Source of the DNA: Larus michahellis
Taxonomy: Eukaryota > Chordata > Aves > Charadriiformes > Laridae
DNA length: 64,000 nt
Direction of reading: 5' to 3'
NCBI RefSeq assembly: GCF_964199755.1
Contig: NC_133897.1
Span: 73,632,080-73,696,079 of the forward strand
The notes below the pieces were generated by a model. It did no database searches. It saw nothing but the letters and a program-made list of their open reading frames with translations, and had not been told where the DNA came from. A program made the translations under genes and the position numbers. Numbering within the stretch: position 1 is the first letter of the stretch; every line of letters starts with the position of its first letter. Of the stretch, positions 23,401 to 33,800 are shown piece by piece.

Positions 23401-26400
23401 TCACACCTTTGTTTTTATATTCACCATTGCCCTGTTTGCTCCATTTCTGCAACAGCACGTCTTGTCATCTGTTCAGTAAGCCCCATGCGTGGAGAGCTTT
23501 CCAATGGTGCTGTGTGGGCCCCCAGACAGAGGGCCCTGCTGTTAAACCTTGATGTCCTGTTTGTGGCTTCAGCTCTAAAGGCGAAACGGCACTTTGGCTG
23601 CCAGTTTATTCCAGATGATCCAACTACAACAGAAGTAATGCAGCTTTGCAGATATAATTGTGAATAAGCCAAGCATTTTTTACGGCCTAATGTTGCCAGT
23701 CACGTATCATGCCCCTGACTAACATTGTTTGTATTCTGCACTGAAGACGTGGCATTAGCAGGACAGTAATAGCTGATGGGGTGGTGTTAGGTTATTAGCC
23801 TCTGGTAATTTGTTTGTGGCAAAGTATTTGGTAGTTCTCCTGAAATCTTATGACTGCCTTTCAAACTGGCAGTACCTCATGTGTTAATATATGGCTTCTG
23901 TAGTTTTACATCTGTGATCTCCATGTCCTGCATAAACTACATCTAGTTGTAAAAATAGGAGTCATTTGTTAGTAGACACAACAGAAATATGAAAAATGGT
24001 AGAATTTACTATGGAGCAGGAGGGCATAAGAGCGTGCATGTGGGCTACTACTGTAGAGAAACTTAAGTCTGTTTGCCTTTGTCTAAATAATTGAGCTGCT
24101 TCCCAGCTCTGGAAACAGATGGGCACGAGCTCATGACATGACATCAGGATGAGACTTGCGTGAGTCTCATCATGTCCCTCCATGCCCAGTTACTATTGGA
24201 AGGACACCCAGAAGTGCAGGCAGAGGAGCAAGCGTTGGTTCTCTTTAAACATCTCTGGCCTGGGTGACTGGAGGACCAGAAGCAAGGAATAAGGTTGAGT
24301 GTGCTTACCCTGCATCCTAGGGGAAAAAGCTGTGAGATTAATGATAATATTTTAGAAAAAGTGCAGCAATGCTGTGATGCATTTTGTGTACTGCTGCACT
24401 GTAGCAGTTGAGGAACCTGAGAAACTGCGCTGAGAATGCCATGCCTTCACACACGTGCACACACAGAGTAAGTCGTATCTTGTCTACAGAAGAAGCTCAG
24501 TGAAAAGTAAATGGTTTCATTTGCATAATCCTTGGCATGCTCTTTGCCTTCGTAGCTTCTTGTTTCTTTTTATTTTTCCTTGTGGTTGTTCCTACTATTT
24601 CACTGTTCAAGAAATACTATAAGGGTGCTCCTGTGGTTAATTGAATGCTGTTATATTTCACGGAGGATGATAGTCACAAAAAACATAATGAATTTAGTGT
24701 ATACTTTCTTTTTCAGCATTCCTGAGTAGGGCTATAGGCACAGTTATGTGACATTTCTGTTGTAATTTTCCTATCACTAGGAGTATCAAAAAACAGGTAA
24801 AAAGTTGCGATCTCTGACACTATACTTGATCTTAAGTGTTTGATGTTATTTAAAAAGTGTAATACTTGTTATCATCGGTAGAGATACAATGTATAAAGGC
24901 TGCTATATTAGAATACAATCATCAAAATATGTGTTTCACTGAAACTGCTGTGGGTTTTTTCCATTCTAAGTAAACACAGTTTATGTTGCTATTCCTGGCT
25001 CTACTGGTATAGACAAGGTGCTGACCGCTGGTCTGTTTATCACAGCGTCACACAGTCATTCCCCTGTTGCTGTCTCTGGTAGAGTTGCATCAAGAGTAGC
25101 AATAGCTGAAGACGTTAAGGGGAAAAATACTGCAGCAGACACAGACTGGTTAGTGCTGGCATCTCGTGCACTTTGCTCTGCACCCTTTTCCAAAATCTGT
25201 TAGGCACTGGTAATTTAGATACCACATCTGTTTTGCCATTGTTAAAACATTTGTTCTGGAATCAGACTAAATAATGTAGGAAAACATGAGAGTGTATTCT
25301 GAGCATGAAATGTAACCTACTGTAATGTAATTATGGAAACTGAAGTCAGGAGACTTGGAAGCAAAATAATGAAAGAAGGCTGGGTATTTTATATTCAGAT
25401 TAGTAAGTTTGTATTTTAATTAACATGAGCTTTAATATGAACTTTCAAAATTCTTTCCTGTTTCTGAGGTCTGCTACTGTCTGTATTGTCAGTCATAATT
25501 ACAGTTCTGATGCCCACGAAACACATGGGAAGCTGTTCTTGGGTTCTAAACAGATATGTTTGTGAAGGAAAATGTATTAGAAGTAAACAGGGATGACCTG
25601 TACAGTGTGGAACAGGAATGTGGTCTCAGTTTTCTCATAGCCTTGCTTTAATCTTCTGGACCTGACTTCAACATCAGTGTGATATTTACAGTGATCACTT
25701 GTCCAGGATGCTTGAACCACAAAGGAAGCAGTAAGATTTTAATCTTGGATTATTTATTGTTCCTGCCCATATGGGAATTATATTCATTTTTAATCATAGC
25801 GAGACAGGGAATTAAAACTAAATTGCAAAGGGGAAAGAAATTGGTAGTGCTTTTTTTCCCATCTGTCCATGTGGGTTTTTTGTTTGTTTCCTTCTTTTGT
25901 AAGAATAGTCCTGAGGATTTTACATATTCTTTTCCTCAGTTCTTCATTTTAAGTTAAATTCTAGTCTAACTTTTTTATGAATGGAGAGGTTGTGAAAATA
26001 GTGTCAGAAGAGTTACATGAATAGAAGGCTAAGAAACTGATAAAGAATTGAGTTGAGTCACAGTGTGAAAAATAAGCACTGTAACAGCTGCAACCATTCC
26101 ACATTCTGAGTTATAAAGCTTTTCACAAAGAACCACAGAAGGGTTGAGCTTGGCAGGGACCTCTGAAAGGTCATCTGGTCCCACCAAGCCCCCTGCTCAA
26201 GCAGGGCTGCCTAGAGCTGGTTGCCCAGGATCATGTCCACACAGCTTTTGAATGTATCCTTCTTGGGAAGACTCCACCACGTCCCTGGCCAACCTGTGCC
26301 AGTGCATGGTCGCACTCACAGTGGAAAAAGTGTTTCCTGGTGTTCAGAGGGAACCTCCTGTGTTTCAGTTTGTGCCCGTTGCCTCAGGTGATGTCACTGG

Positions 26401-28806
26401 GCACCACTGAGAAGAGCCTGCCTCCATCCTTTTTGCACCCTCCCTTCAGGTGTTTGTACACATCGATGAGTTCCCCCTGAGCTTTCTCTTCTTCGGGTTG
26501 AACAGTCCCAGGTGTCTCAGCCTCTCCTCATAGGAGAGATGCTCCAATCCCTTTGTCATCCTTATGAGTCTTTGTTGGACTCTCACTTCTAAACTCCTTC
26601 TTGTTTAAAGGTGTGATACCTACTCTTCAATTCAGCTGTCAAAGTTTATGTTATGCTTGTGTTGTGTTCACCTGGCACTCCAGGCTGAAGGGCAAGTTCT
26701 TCTGAGAGAGAAGGTCATATAAAAATTGAATTGTCTTTGGAAGAAGTACACCCATAGATCCAAGTTTATTGGTGGGCTACAGACGATGTTTTCCAGTTAG
26801 TGTTACTGTATTCAGAGATATATGATCTTTGTCCCCCATTTTTATTTGGAAGGAGAAACACTTTTAACAAGTGCCCAGAAGGAACAAGAACAGTACTCCT
26901 CAGAAAGTCTTTCTGACACAGCTCTTAAAATTCAAGAACTAAAAATAATGCAAGCTCATAAAAGCTGCCATCTGACAGATGGTTTCACACTGGTTTTGGA
27001 TAATCTTTCATCCCAAGTCTGTTGATTGGGCTTGAGAGAGCTGCTGGCTGAACGATGATTTCAAATCGTTGCAGGCTGTTTTAGTGCAGATCCCTTCTAA
27101 TATTCATCTGAGTTTTGTTGCTAAAGTACTTGCAGCCTCTGGAGGCCCACCCTTCGGATTTTGTTAAAAATGTGAGGTCCAGGTACAGTTTCTTACAAGT
27201 GTAAACTCTTCTGAGAGAGTCTGTGCAGAGTGGGATGGATTGAAAGACTTAATAGTTGTTCTTTGTGTCCAATTTAAACATCATGGATTATATCCTGCTG
27301 ATGTATCATATTTGTGTCTCATACAGCAATGAGTTGGAAAATTTAGCTTCTTGAGATGTGGTAGTCCAGTATTACATACTTTTGAATTCTCAGCTGCTTA
27401 TCTGTTTGAAGAGTGTCTTTATTAGGCATGCTAATAAAGTTTGTTTCCTTTTTTGCACTAGGAAAAATGATTACCTTTACTGTATACTGTAGAATAGTTT
27501 TCACAGTTCAGGCTATTTAAAACAAGATTTGCTTTTTGTATTTGAGCTTGTAAACAGTTCAATTTCTAAACAAGAACACCGTATCAACACATTACTGCTT
27601 GCCATCACTCTCCTTTGTACAGATTTAGGAGTTGATAAAATGTCTTTTATTTACCATGACCTGAATAATTCAATACCTTGCCATTATTCAGAAAAATAAT
27701 CTGGAAAAAGGTGATTGTACAAAAACTGCTCTAGCAGATAAATAAGCAGATATGGACTGCAATAATGTTTAGTGATTTCTTTGTATTTTTTGTAGAGTTT
27801 GGGACAAAGTTATTAGTGGGTCCTGCAAGATTCTTGTTTTTGTTGCTGTGGAGATATTATTAACCTTTAAAATGAAGATAATAGCACTGACTACTGCAGA
27901 AAAGATCACGCAGTTTTTGGAAAATGTAAGTTCTCTGTTGTGCTTTGCATTGCCTTTTATGGTTTATAAAAGTGTGTTTCACCTTAAAGTAATTTGCAAA
28001 CATACCATAAGATACTATTACATTGCTCACTGAGAATAGTGTAGTAGTACCAAGGTGAAGAGAAAATGTGCAGAGATGAGAATAATAGTTTTTTCTATCA
28101 GGAGGTAAGGCTTTCGTAGAATTAAATGATTTTTAGGCTTTGGGGAATGTGTTATCTGTGTTTGTACAGATTTGACAATCATTCTTGTGATACTAAGGGG
28201 TTTTTCTGTGAAAGTAAGTGCAGATGAGGTTAGCTTAATTTTTCTGGAAGCTGTTTACTGGCTTGGTTTCTGACACCTTTTTTGCTCCTTGCCTGGGCGT
28301 GACTCTGTGGACTCAAGGTATGTTTTCTGTTGATATAAGGATGGGATCATGAACCTGACCCTGAACTTTCCTTCTAGGATTAGTAACGAGCATTGCAGCA
28401 GGGTTGTAGGATACCAATGTAATGTAGGTTGGTTAGATTAGATAAATTTGTGGTCATGGATGGCGAGTGTAAGTTCTGCCAGGTTAGGGATGTGTGAAGC
28501 GTGAGTTGCCTGGGTGGCCATCTTACCATTTTGTAAATAAAAGCTTTTTATCTAAAACCTGGAGGTAATACGATGCGCATAGGACTGAGGGATGGTGGGA
28601 TGTTTTGTTTTCTTTTTTATAAAGAGATAAAATCTGAAGTGGAAATTTAAATCTTTATTTTAAACAAAACAATCCAAATAAAGTACTCTGACAAGGCATC
28701 TTCCCCTGATCTTTTGTAGATTCCTCAAGACAACACTGATGCTATTGTCAGCAAAGCTGTTGATCTGTGGCGCACACACTGTGGGACTCCAGCACACTCA
28801 GTCTGA
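11346..28806 (+). CDS. TBC1D7: TBC1D7, TBC1 domain family member 7 (complete, 7 coding exons)
   Basis: This is the third subunit of the TSC1-TSC2-TBC1D7 complex on lysosomes and in the cytosol. The complex acts as a GAP for Rheb and so restrains mTORC1; TBC1D7 binds and stabilises TSC1. Joining 11346-11457, 12156-12236, 15925-16112, 18411-18548, 19850-19995, 27796-27925 and 28720-28806 gives an uninterrupted 293-codon frame, the length of the human protein. Family-diagnostic stretches are [20 protein letters not shown] near the start, [46 protein letters not shown] and the end HCGTPAHSV. The TBC domain covers most of the chain. In the segment where catalytic TBC proteins carry IxxDxxR, this one reads [10 protein letters not shown] with no finger arginine at that spot, in keeping with a mainly structural role. 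The start has A at -3 and G at +4. Introns 2 and 6 use GC donors. It converges on PHACTR1. Confidence 0.97.
11458..12155 (+). other. TBC1D7: TBC1D7 intron 2, GC-AG type
   Basis: The intron starts GCAAGT and ends with the pyrimidine-rich acceptor CCTCTTTATTTCTCTACAG. It is 698 bp long with no repeat recognised inside. GC donors make up about one percent of vertebrate introns and normally need the rest of the donor to match U1 well, as here. Confidence 0.9.
12156..12236 (+). CDS. TBC1D7: TBC1D7 coding exon 2
   Basis: Encodes [20 protein letters not shown] and then VWKVLL (about residues 39-64), entering and leaving in phase 1. Acceptor TTTCTCTACAG, donor CTAG|GTATGA. It covers the start of the TBC domain with its conserved RxxxW-like segment, here YRILVW. 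Confidence 0.96.
   Translation: MLRSFVHLVKGFLSHLCIVYWCGKCF
12237..15924 (+). other. TBC1D7: TBC1D7 intron 3
   Basis: A GT-AG intron of 3.7 kb. No transposon was recognised. Its last 60 bases are a very strong T-rich polypyrimidine tract (several runs of eight to twelve T) leading to TTTTTTAG at 15924. Confidence 0.85.
15925..16112 (+). CDS. TBC1D7: TBC1D7 coding exon 3
   Basis: Encodes 63 residues from [20 protein letters not shown] to [14 protein letters not shown], the largest coding exon. It includes the part of the TBC domain where catalytic members have the arginine finger; this copy has [11 protein letters not shown] with no such arginine. Donor CCATTG|GTCAGT is weaker than the others, and an open frame runs on into the intron to 16166, so intron retention would add a short tail. 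Confidence 0.96.
16113..18410 (+). other. TBC1D7: TBC1D7 intron 4
   Basis: A 2.3-kb GT-AG intron. It contains a probable solo LTR at about 17144-17795 with a GC-richer composition than its flanks, followed by a short G-rich patch (17850-17862). The acceptor is TTTTGTTTTCCAG. Confidence 0.85.
17144..17795 (-). mobile_element. Probable solo LTR of an endogenous retrovirus
   Basis: A block of different composition is bounded by a 7-bp inverted terminal pair, TGTGGGG at the left and CCCCACA at the right, giving the TG...CA ends of an LTR. Read on the minus strand it has a TATA-like TATAAATA (17688-17695) and farther on AATAAA (17501-17506), the order expected for promoter and polyadenylation signal. 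An alternative left end is the TG at 17169. No clean target-site duplication was seen and no internal retroviral gene is present. Family not assigned; it lies antisense to TBC1D7 in intron 4. Confidence 0.5.
18411..18548 (+). CDS. TBC1D7: TBC1D7 coding exon 4
   Basis: Encodes 46 residues in phase 0, [20 protein letters not shown] through [14 protein letters not shown]. Acceptor GTTTTCCAG, donor CAACTG|GTAAGG. It forms helices in the middle of the TBC domain. Confidence 0.96.
18549..19849 (+). other. TBC1D7: TBC1D7 intron 5
   Basis: A 1.3-kb AT-rich GT-AG intron ending CCTTTCTCAG. No repeat family or additional exon was recognised. Confidence 0.85.
19850..19995 (+). CDS. TBC1D7: TBC1D7 coding exon 5
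   Basis: Encodes 48 residues plus two bases, [20 protein letters not shown] through [10 protein letters not shown]. The exon ends CAGAG and the intron starts GCAAGT. Shifting to the next GT (20000) would add four bases and break the frame of the following exon, so a GC donor is required, the second in this gene. Confidence 0.96.
20763..21250 (-). mobile_element. Solo LTR, avian endogenous retrovirus (ERVK-like family)
   Basis: The plus-strand ends are TGTTGTGTTTAACCCCAGCC on the left and AGCTGAAACCAGGACA on the right, which I recognise as the termini of a very common avian LTR family whose sense strand is minus here. On the minus strand it shows GACGTCAT (CRE-like), a TATATAAA box (21037-21044 region) and then ATTAAACTGTCTTTG, a polyadenylation-type signal. 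Flanks CTAGT and CGAGT agree at four of five bases, possibly a decayed target duplication. About 488 bp, no internal genes. It contains an (AAT)n run at about 20938-20954 and lies antisense to TBC1D7. Confidence 0.85.
24140..24176. repeat. Imperfect hairpin (14-bp stem, 3-base bulge)
   Basis: GATGAGACT (24148-24156) and AGTCTCATC (24163-24171) are exact reverse complements around a TGCGTG loop. The stem extends outward with GACAT (24140-24144) pairing to ATGTC (24172-24176) across a CAG bulge. It lies in TBC1D7 intron 6. Confidence 0.65.
26124..26585 (-). mobile_element. CR1 LINE 3' fragment, diverged, minus orientation
   Basis: Starts near ACAAAGAACCACAGAAGGG and follows the CR1 order: GGCAGGGACCTCTGAAAGGTC, CCCCCTGCTCAAGCAGGG, 'TTTTGAATGTATCC', 'GACTCCACCACGTCC', 'GTGTTTCCTGGTGTTCAGAG', 'CTTCTTCGGGTTGAACAGTC' and 'CAGCCTCTCCTCATAGGAG'. 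It is longer (about 460 bp) and more diverged than the copy at 7.9 kb, without a clear tail repeat, so it is an older insertion. It lies in TBC1D7 intron 6. Confidence 0.93.
27796..27925 (+). CDS. TBC1D7: TBC1D7 coding exon 6
   Basis: Completes an Arg codon and encodes [20 protein letters not shown] and then [20 protein letters not shown] to LEN. Acceptor TTTTTTGTAG, donor [21 protein letters not shown] is the conserved end of the TBC fold. Confidence 0.97.
27926..28719 (+). other. TBC1D7: TBC1D7 intron 7
   Basis: A 794-bp GT-AG intron (GTAAGT ... CTTTTGTAG). No repeats recognised. Confidence 0.88.
28720..28806 (+). CDS. TBC1D7: TBC1D7 coding exon 7 (stop exon)
   Basis: Encodes the last 28 residues, [20 protein letters not shown] then CGTPAHSV, and the TGA stop at 28804-28806. 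Phase 0 entry after CTTTTGTAG. The C-terminus matches TBC1D7 of other vertebrates in length. Confidence 0.97.
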   Translation: MPQDNTDAIVSKAVDLWRTHCGTPAHSV

Positions 28807-28988
28807 GAACTTTCTTCACTTCTGATAGCTTGGGGAAAAAAAGACATTTGAAAAGACATTTTACCACTCTTCCTCCATCCTAGTGTGATGTTCGTCATTA
28901 CTTCTATGTAAAGATGCTATTACAGCAGCTAATAGCATAGTGATCGATTTGTAAATATTTTTCAATAAATACAGATGGAATGAAGATA
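28807..28988 (+). other. TBC1D7: TBC1D7 3' UTR
   Basis: Short 3' UTR of about 180 bases, from the TGA to an expected cleavage point some 15-20 bases after the AATAAA. Longer forms cannot be excluded. Confidence 0.7.
28964..28969 (+). terminator. TBC1D7: TBC1D7 polyadenylation signal
   Basis: Canonical AATAAA 158 bases after the stop codon. A GT-rich downstream stretch follows (GTGGCGGTGTGATC, about 28994-29007), the usual companion element. Confidence 0.85.
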
Positions 28989-30662
28989 CCTAGTGGCGGT
29001 GTGATCATGTCCAGAGTGTTTCTTGGACAGCCAGCTACAGTGTTCTGATCACACAGCGTGCTCTCTGGCTTTTGGGGAAGTAAATCTAACTCTTAAAGAA
29101 AGGTAAATAGGCTTACTTGTAATTTAAAAATGTTTTTGTATGCCAGCTTACACTTGATATAACTAGTTACTACTTGGAGGTGTTTTTAAGGTAAATTTAC
29201 TAAGTGTTAGTCTGCTGGAACTCTTTGGTGAACAAGCATGCCTTTGCTAGAAATGTAAATGTACTCTCTTAATACTGTAAATTTTCGGGTAAATGTTCTG
29301 CAAGAGGCATCACAAGTTTGAGGTGGAGCACATCACAATGACCAGGGGTGACATGCTTTTCTGAAGTGTTTTAAAATACTTTCTTTTTACCTGTCAGCCA
29401 CCTCTCTATGGCTGTACCGCGCCTCCTTTGTTCTTCATGGAAGATGCTCTGGAAAGGTGGATCTGTCCTATCCTAAAATGTAACTTTGGGCAGGTACGGA
29501 GAAAGATCAGTGGGACGAGTCAATATAATTCAGAATTACAGGCCAGTAATAAACAATGCCTCTGTTGAATGCTTGGCTCAAAGTTGTTGTAATTTGATTC
29601 TTGTTTGGTTTAGATTTAAAAATAAATTTAATACAGAAATGTAATTCGTGATGTAAGTAAAAGTAGAGTGATTAGCCAGAGATAGAGGTTTGCTGGAGAA
29701 CTAATCTTTTTCTTGTAGAAGTGTAAAAACCTGTTTCTACATCTTGCATAGACCAGGGAATTGTACATAAAAATGTGTTGCTTAGCTGTTATTTGACTCA
29801 AATTGATGGTTAGTATGCCAAGTGCCAGGTATGCCCATTGCACTTAAAAGAGTGTTTAGCTTGCACTCAGTGTAGTGCAGACTTAAAATGCTTTTGAAAA
29901 TTAACTTTTGTTTTAAACTAGGTCAGGCTTATCTTCCACACATCAGCTGGAGAAGCTCAGTTCAGGTTACACCTAAAAACCTTGGTAGATCATCCGTGCT
30001 GGATTCTGGGATGCTGCTGTTAGTGTTCCTGAAATGCCTGAGCTTACCCAGTTCAGAAAAAGCTTGTTTGTGTCTGCTTTGAAAGCCATTGCTGTGTCTG
30101 CATTGTAGTGTAATCCGTGTAGTTCACTTCAGAGAGGAGCTTGTTTTCCTAGTGTAGGCATGAGAGCTGGGTAACATGGATAGGAAAGAGGATATACGTT
30201 CTGTGAATAACAGCCCTGCATTCTGTTACAGGCAACGCACAAGTTTTTCAAATAATGGCCACGGGTACAGTCTGAGAGATCACCCTTTTGAACATTTTTC
30301 CCTCAGGCTGGCACAGCTTATTCACAAAAACCCCAAAGTTACATAGGCGTTATTCAGACCTTTACACTGCAGATTACTTAATCATTAAAAAACCAAGCCC
30401 TGATGACACTGAAGGCGTTTAGCACTTTCAGTCCTGGAAGGGAATCAATAACTCATATTCTGTGAAGAGAGATGCACTGCATCAGGATTAGAAGTGCCAG
30501 TTAAGTGTTACTGCTCCCAGACTTGCCAGTGAGAGCTCCTCCAATCACGATTTGACCGAAGGCTCCAAACGTTTTCTTGGTTTAGTTTTTAATTTAAGAA
30601 AGCCTTTTGCCATTAATAGGCAGGCTCTGGAGCTGCACAGATGAGAGACAGAGATCTGCTTT
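28989..30662. other. Intergenic DNA between convergent genes, left part
   Basis: No gene or mobile element was recognised between the TBC1D7 polyadenylation site and the CR1 at 30.66 kb. Confidence 0.5.
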
Positions 30663-30875
30663 CACAGAATCACAGCCTGGTTGAGGTTGGCAGGGACCTC
30701 TGGAGGTTATCTGGTCCAACCAACTCCCCTGCTTAAGCAGGGCCACCTACGGCCAGTTGCCCGGGTCCATGTCCACGTGGCTTTTGAATGTTTCCGAGGA
30801 GGGAGACTCCACAACCTCTCTGAGCAACCTATCCTAGTGCTTGGTCACCCTCACAATGAAAATCGTTGTGTTTCC
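30663..30875 (-). mobile_element. CR1 LINE 3' fragment, minus orientation
   Basis: Begins TTCACAGAATCACAGCCTGG, continues GGTTGGCAGGGACCTCTGG, 'CTGGTCCAACCAACTCCCCTG', 'TTTTGAATGTTTCC', 'GACTCCACAACCTCTCTGAG' and 'TTGGTCACCCTCACAATGAA', the CR1 3' UTR order on the minus strand. About 210 bp and 5'-truncated. It lies between the convergent TBC1D7 and PHACTR1 genes. Confidence 0.92.
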
Positions 30876-33800
30876 ACATAAGCAATAGCAATTTTACTTA
30901 AATGTTTCATTGTATGTGGGATGCATCCTCAAATGCTGCTCTGCTTTAATGTCCGCTGAAGTTCGTGTGTAGCTTTTTCAGTTTCATGTCCAAGGAAAGA
31001 ACAGAAATGTTTCTTTAAGAGAGGGCATTATTTATTCTGGGCTGTGCTGAAGGAGGGGAGTTCTCTAGAGAGTAGATAGTGGTTTAACGCCATGCTTCCT
31101 ACACCGATCTGGTAAGAGACATTTGTGTGCATCTTAATGGATCCATTTCCAAGCTTTCACTGTGGATTTATGAGGGATACAGTTTATGCAGAAAACTTAC
31201 TGAATTCCCAAAAGACTGAAAGTATGAAACTGGCTAACTTAATGCTCAGATAATTTTTGATGATGTCTGCTCAGTCGAACATAATGCTTTAGCTCAGAGA
31301 CCTGCTTCCCAAGAGAGCAGAACAGCGAAATGTGAGCATTCACTGTCCCCAGCACATGATGATCGTGGTGAGGTTGAGGCGAGATACCTTTGAAGTCCCA
31401 ACCTAGAGCAGAGTCCACTGCTTGGGTAGCCTTGGTCTGTGTCTCCAGCCTGGAGTTTGGCCTTTGCGGCCAACAGTTGCTCTTTGACCTCTTGAATTAA
31501 GGCACTGGAATATTTGTAGTGTCCAGCTAGGCACTTTTAGTGGGCAGTCCAAGCTTGGTCATTTATCTACTATGGGCTACTAGTTCCCTTCACAGCTTGT
31601 TTTGAAGTTGCACATAGTTGAGCTTCCTACTGAAATCCCTGACTTAAGTAATACGGGGTAGGGGGTTACCTTTGCTATTTGTTTCCTGTTAGGTCTGTGT
31701 CATTGCAGGAGGAGTGTGGCAACAAGTCATCTGATCGTCTTTTTTTTTCCCCAAAAGCTTGAAAATGAGGTATTTTATCTTTATTTCCATTATTTCTCCT
31801 TGACTGGCAGAATATGTAACCGCTTGCTTGCATGCTTGTTTGTTCATATAGAACTAGCTGTTGCATATGTTTGGTTTATTTTTTTTTCCTTCTTCTGTTT
31901 TTCCTGGAGACAATAGAAACAACACTGAAGCATTCACTTTGGAGAGTGAAAGCTTTCCCCTCAAGTCTCCCCCTGCCAAATATCTTCATGGGCTTTGCAA
32001 ACAAACAAAATAAGCTTAATTTGGTCCAGTTCTCCCCTCAAGCAGTACTTTCTCTCCAGAGATGTTTAGAGCAATGCCACATGTCTGTGCTCTCCCGCGT
32101 TCTTTTCCAGCTGACATCCAAATGTGATGGAAACTCCAGATAAGAAAAGTAATGGCAGATGTCAGAGGATGGTGCTTGAAAAACGATGAGTGATTTGAAG
32201 TCTGGTAAGGGGCCTGAGAGTATGGAAAGAAAATCAGGAGCGGATGGAGACAAAAGCGGCTGAAATACAGAGGCTGATAAAGTAACAGTGATACAGAGCA
32301 GGTTTCTGTGGATAGGAGATCAACTTCCATCACTCCACGGGACAGCTTCAGTTGAAGTTGATGTCTTTCTGAACACCAGAGCTCCTGACCACGCGGCGCA
32401 CATTTGCTGAAAAGCCAAGCTTTCATTCATTCTGCCATTTAGGGAAGAATTTTCTAAGCAATTTTGTACAATTTGTAGGCAACGCGTGGTGGCGTGGGCG
32501 TAGGGTGGTGTTGCACCATCTGCTTCTTGCCCTGACAGCTGCTTCACGGGCACTGGTGATGTCCATACACTCTCGGCTCACACTGCTCAGGAGTGGGGTG
32601 GCCGCTTTGTCCCACGCAGACCAGCTCGACTGCACGCTGTTGTTTCAGACTTAATTGCCTGGAAGCTTTGTTCTGAGGCGCAAGAGCAAGGAAGATGATG
32701 GCAGAGGAATCTCACCCCATACCTGTGCCGAGCTCTTAGCTGCGCACTGCCGAGCGTCGGAGCGCTGGTGCGTGCATGGCTGTGTGTCTGTGTGTGCACG
32801 TGCGCGCATGCACACTGTTCCGCGGGGGCTGCTGTCTGGCAGCACGGGGCTTCCACTGCCTTTGCAGGATTTGCACAGTGGCCTCAGCATGTTTCCCGCT
32901 TCCTTCCATCCTGCTGCGTGCCTCCCCCCCCAAAAAAAAAATAATTAAAAATTTAGATGCCTAGTGGCCATTATTTTGGGCTGAAGAGCAGCTCTTGGGC
33001 ATATGTGCACATGGACACTGGCTTTTACATTCTAAACAGGTTGGTAAACAGATATGTTGGTCTCCTACCTCTCAGGGTCAAAGTATCCATGTACATAAAA
33101 CTTAGACACTCATCAAATAGATGTTAAAGCATTAATTGTTTTGTCTTATGTCCCATTAACAGGGAATGTTGCAAGAGAGTGACTGCAGGGTGGGCCTGGC
33201 GGGCACCAGCTCCTGCGCCCTGCAGGAACTGTCGGTCGTTCCTGTGGGTCTGCTGTCCTGAGGTTTTTCTGAAGTGGTTTGACGCAGTTGGTAAAGATAG
33301 CACAAACGCTATTGCTGAGCTGGTCACCAGGGGCTGCCTGGGTAATGGAGAATTGATTTATTTTTTTTCTTCAGCCCTCCTCTTTGTTTCCTGCCTAAAG
33401 ATGGCATTAGATTGCAATTCGATTTGCTAGTAATTACATGGACTTTACTGAAGACACACATGTCTCTTTCCTTAGGCCAGTTTTATTAAAATGCTTCAGT
33501 TAAAACATAAAAAAAAGCCCAACACTGTATAATGCTGCTACGGAAGCCGTAGCTAGTTGTGGGGGAAGGGGCTCTTTAGTCAAAAACCAAGTTGTGTTTA
33601 TTGGGTTTTTTTTTAGTTCATTTACTTATCCAAACCTAACTGATTAGCTACAAACCTGCTGGCTGCCAGAATGGAAATATATGCCAACACACACAAGGCC
33701 TGTAAGGTCAGTGAAAACTTACCCAAATGGAAACAAACAAAAAACCCCAGTACTAGAGTTTTGATCGTGTTGTGTCTCCCTATTAGCAATGGAAAGGAGC

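Larger units (their letters stand above)
19996..27795 (+). other. TBC1D7: TBC1D7 intron 6, GC-AG type, largest intron
   Basis: A 7.8-kb intron starting GCAAGT and ending TTTTTTGTAG. It carries an antisense solo LTR (20763-21250), a CR1 fragment (26124-26585) and a bulged hairpin (24140-24176). The remainder is AT-rich with no supported exon. A 60-codon open frame at 23485-23667 was examined and not supported. Confidence 0.9.
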
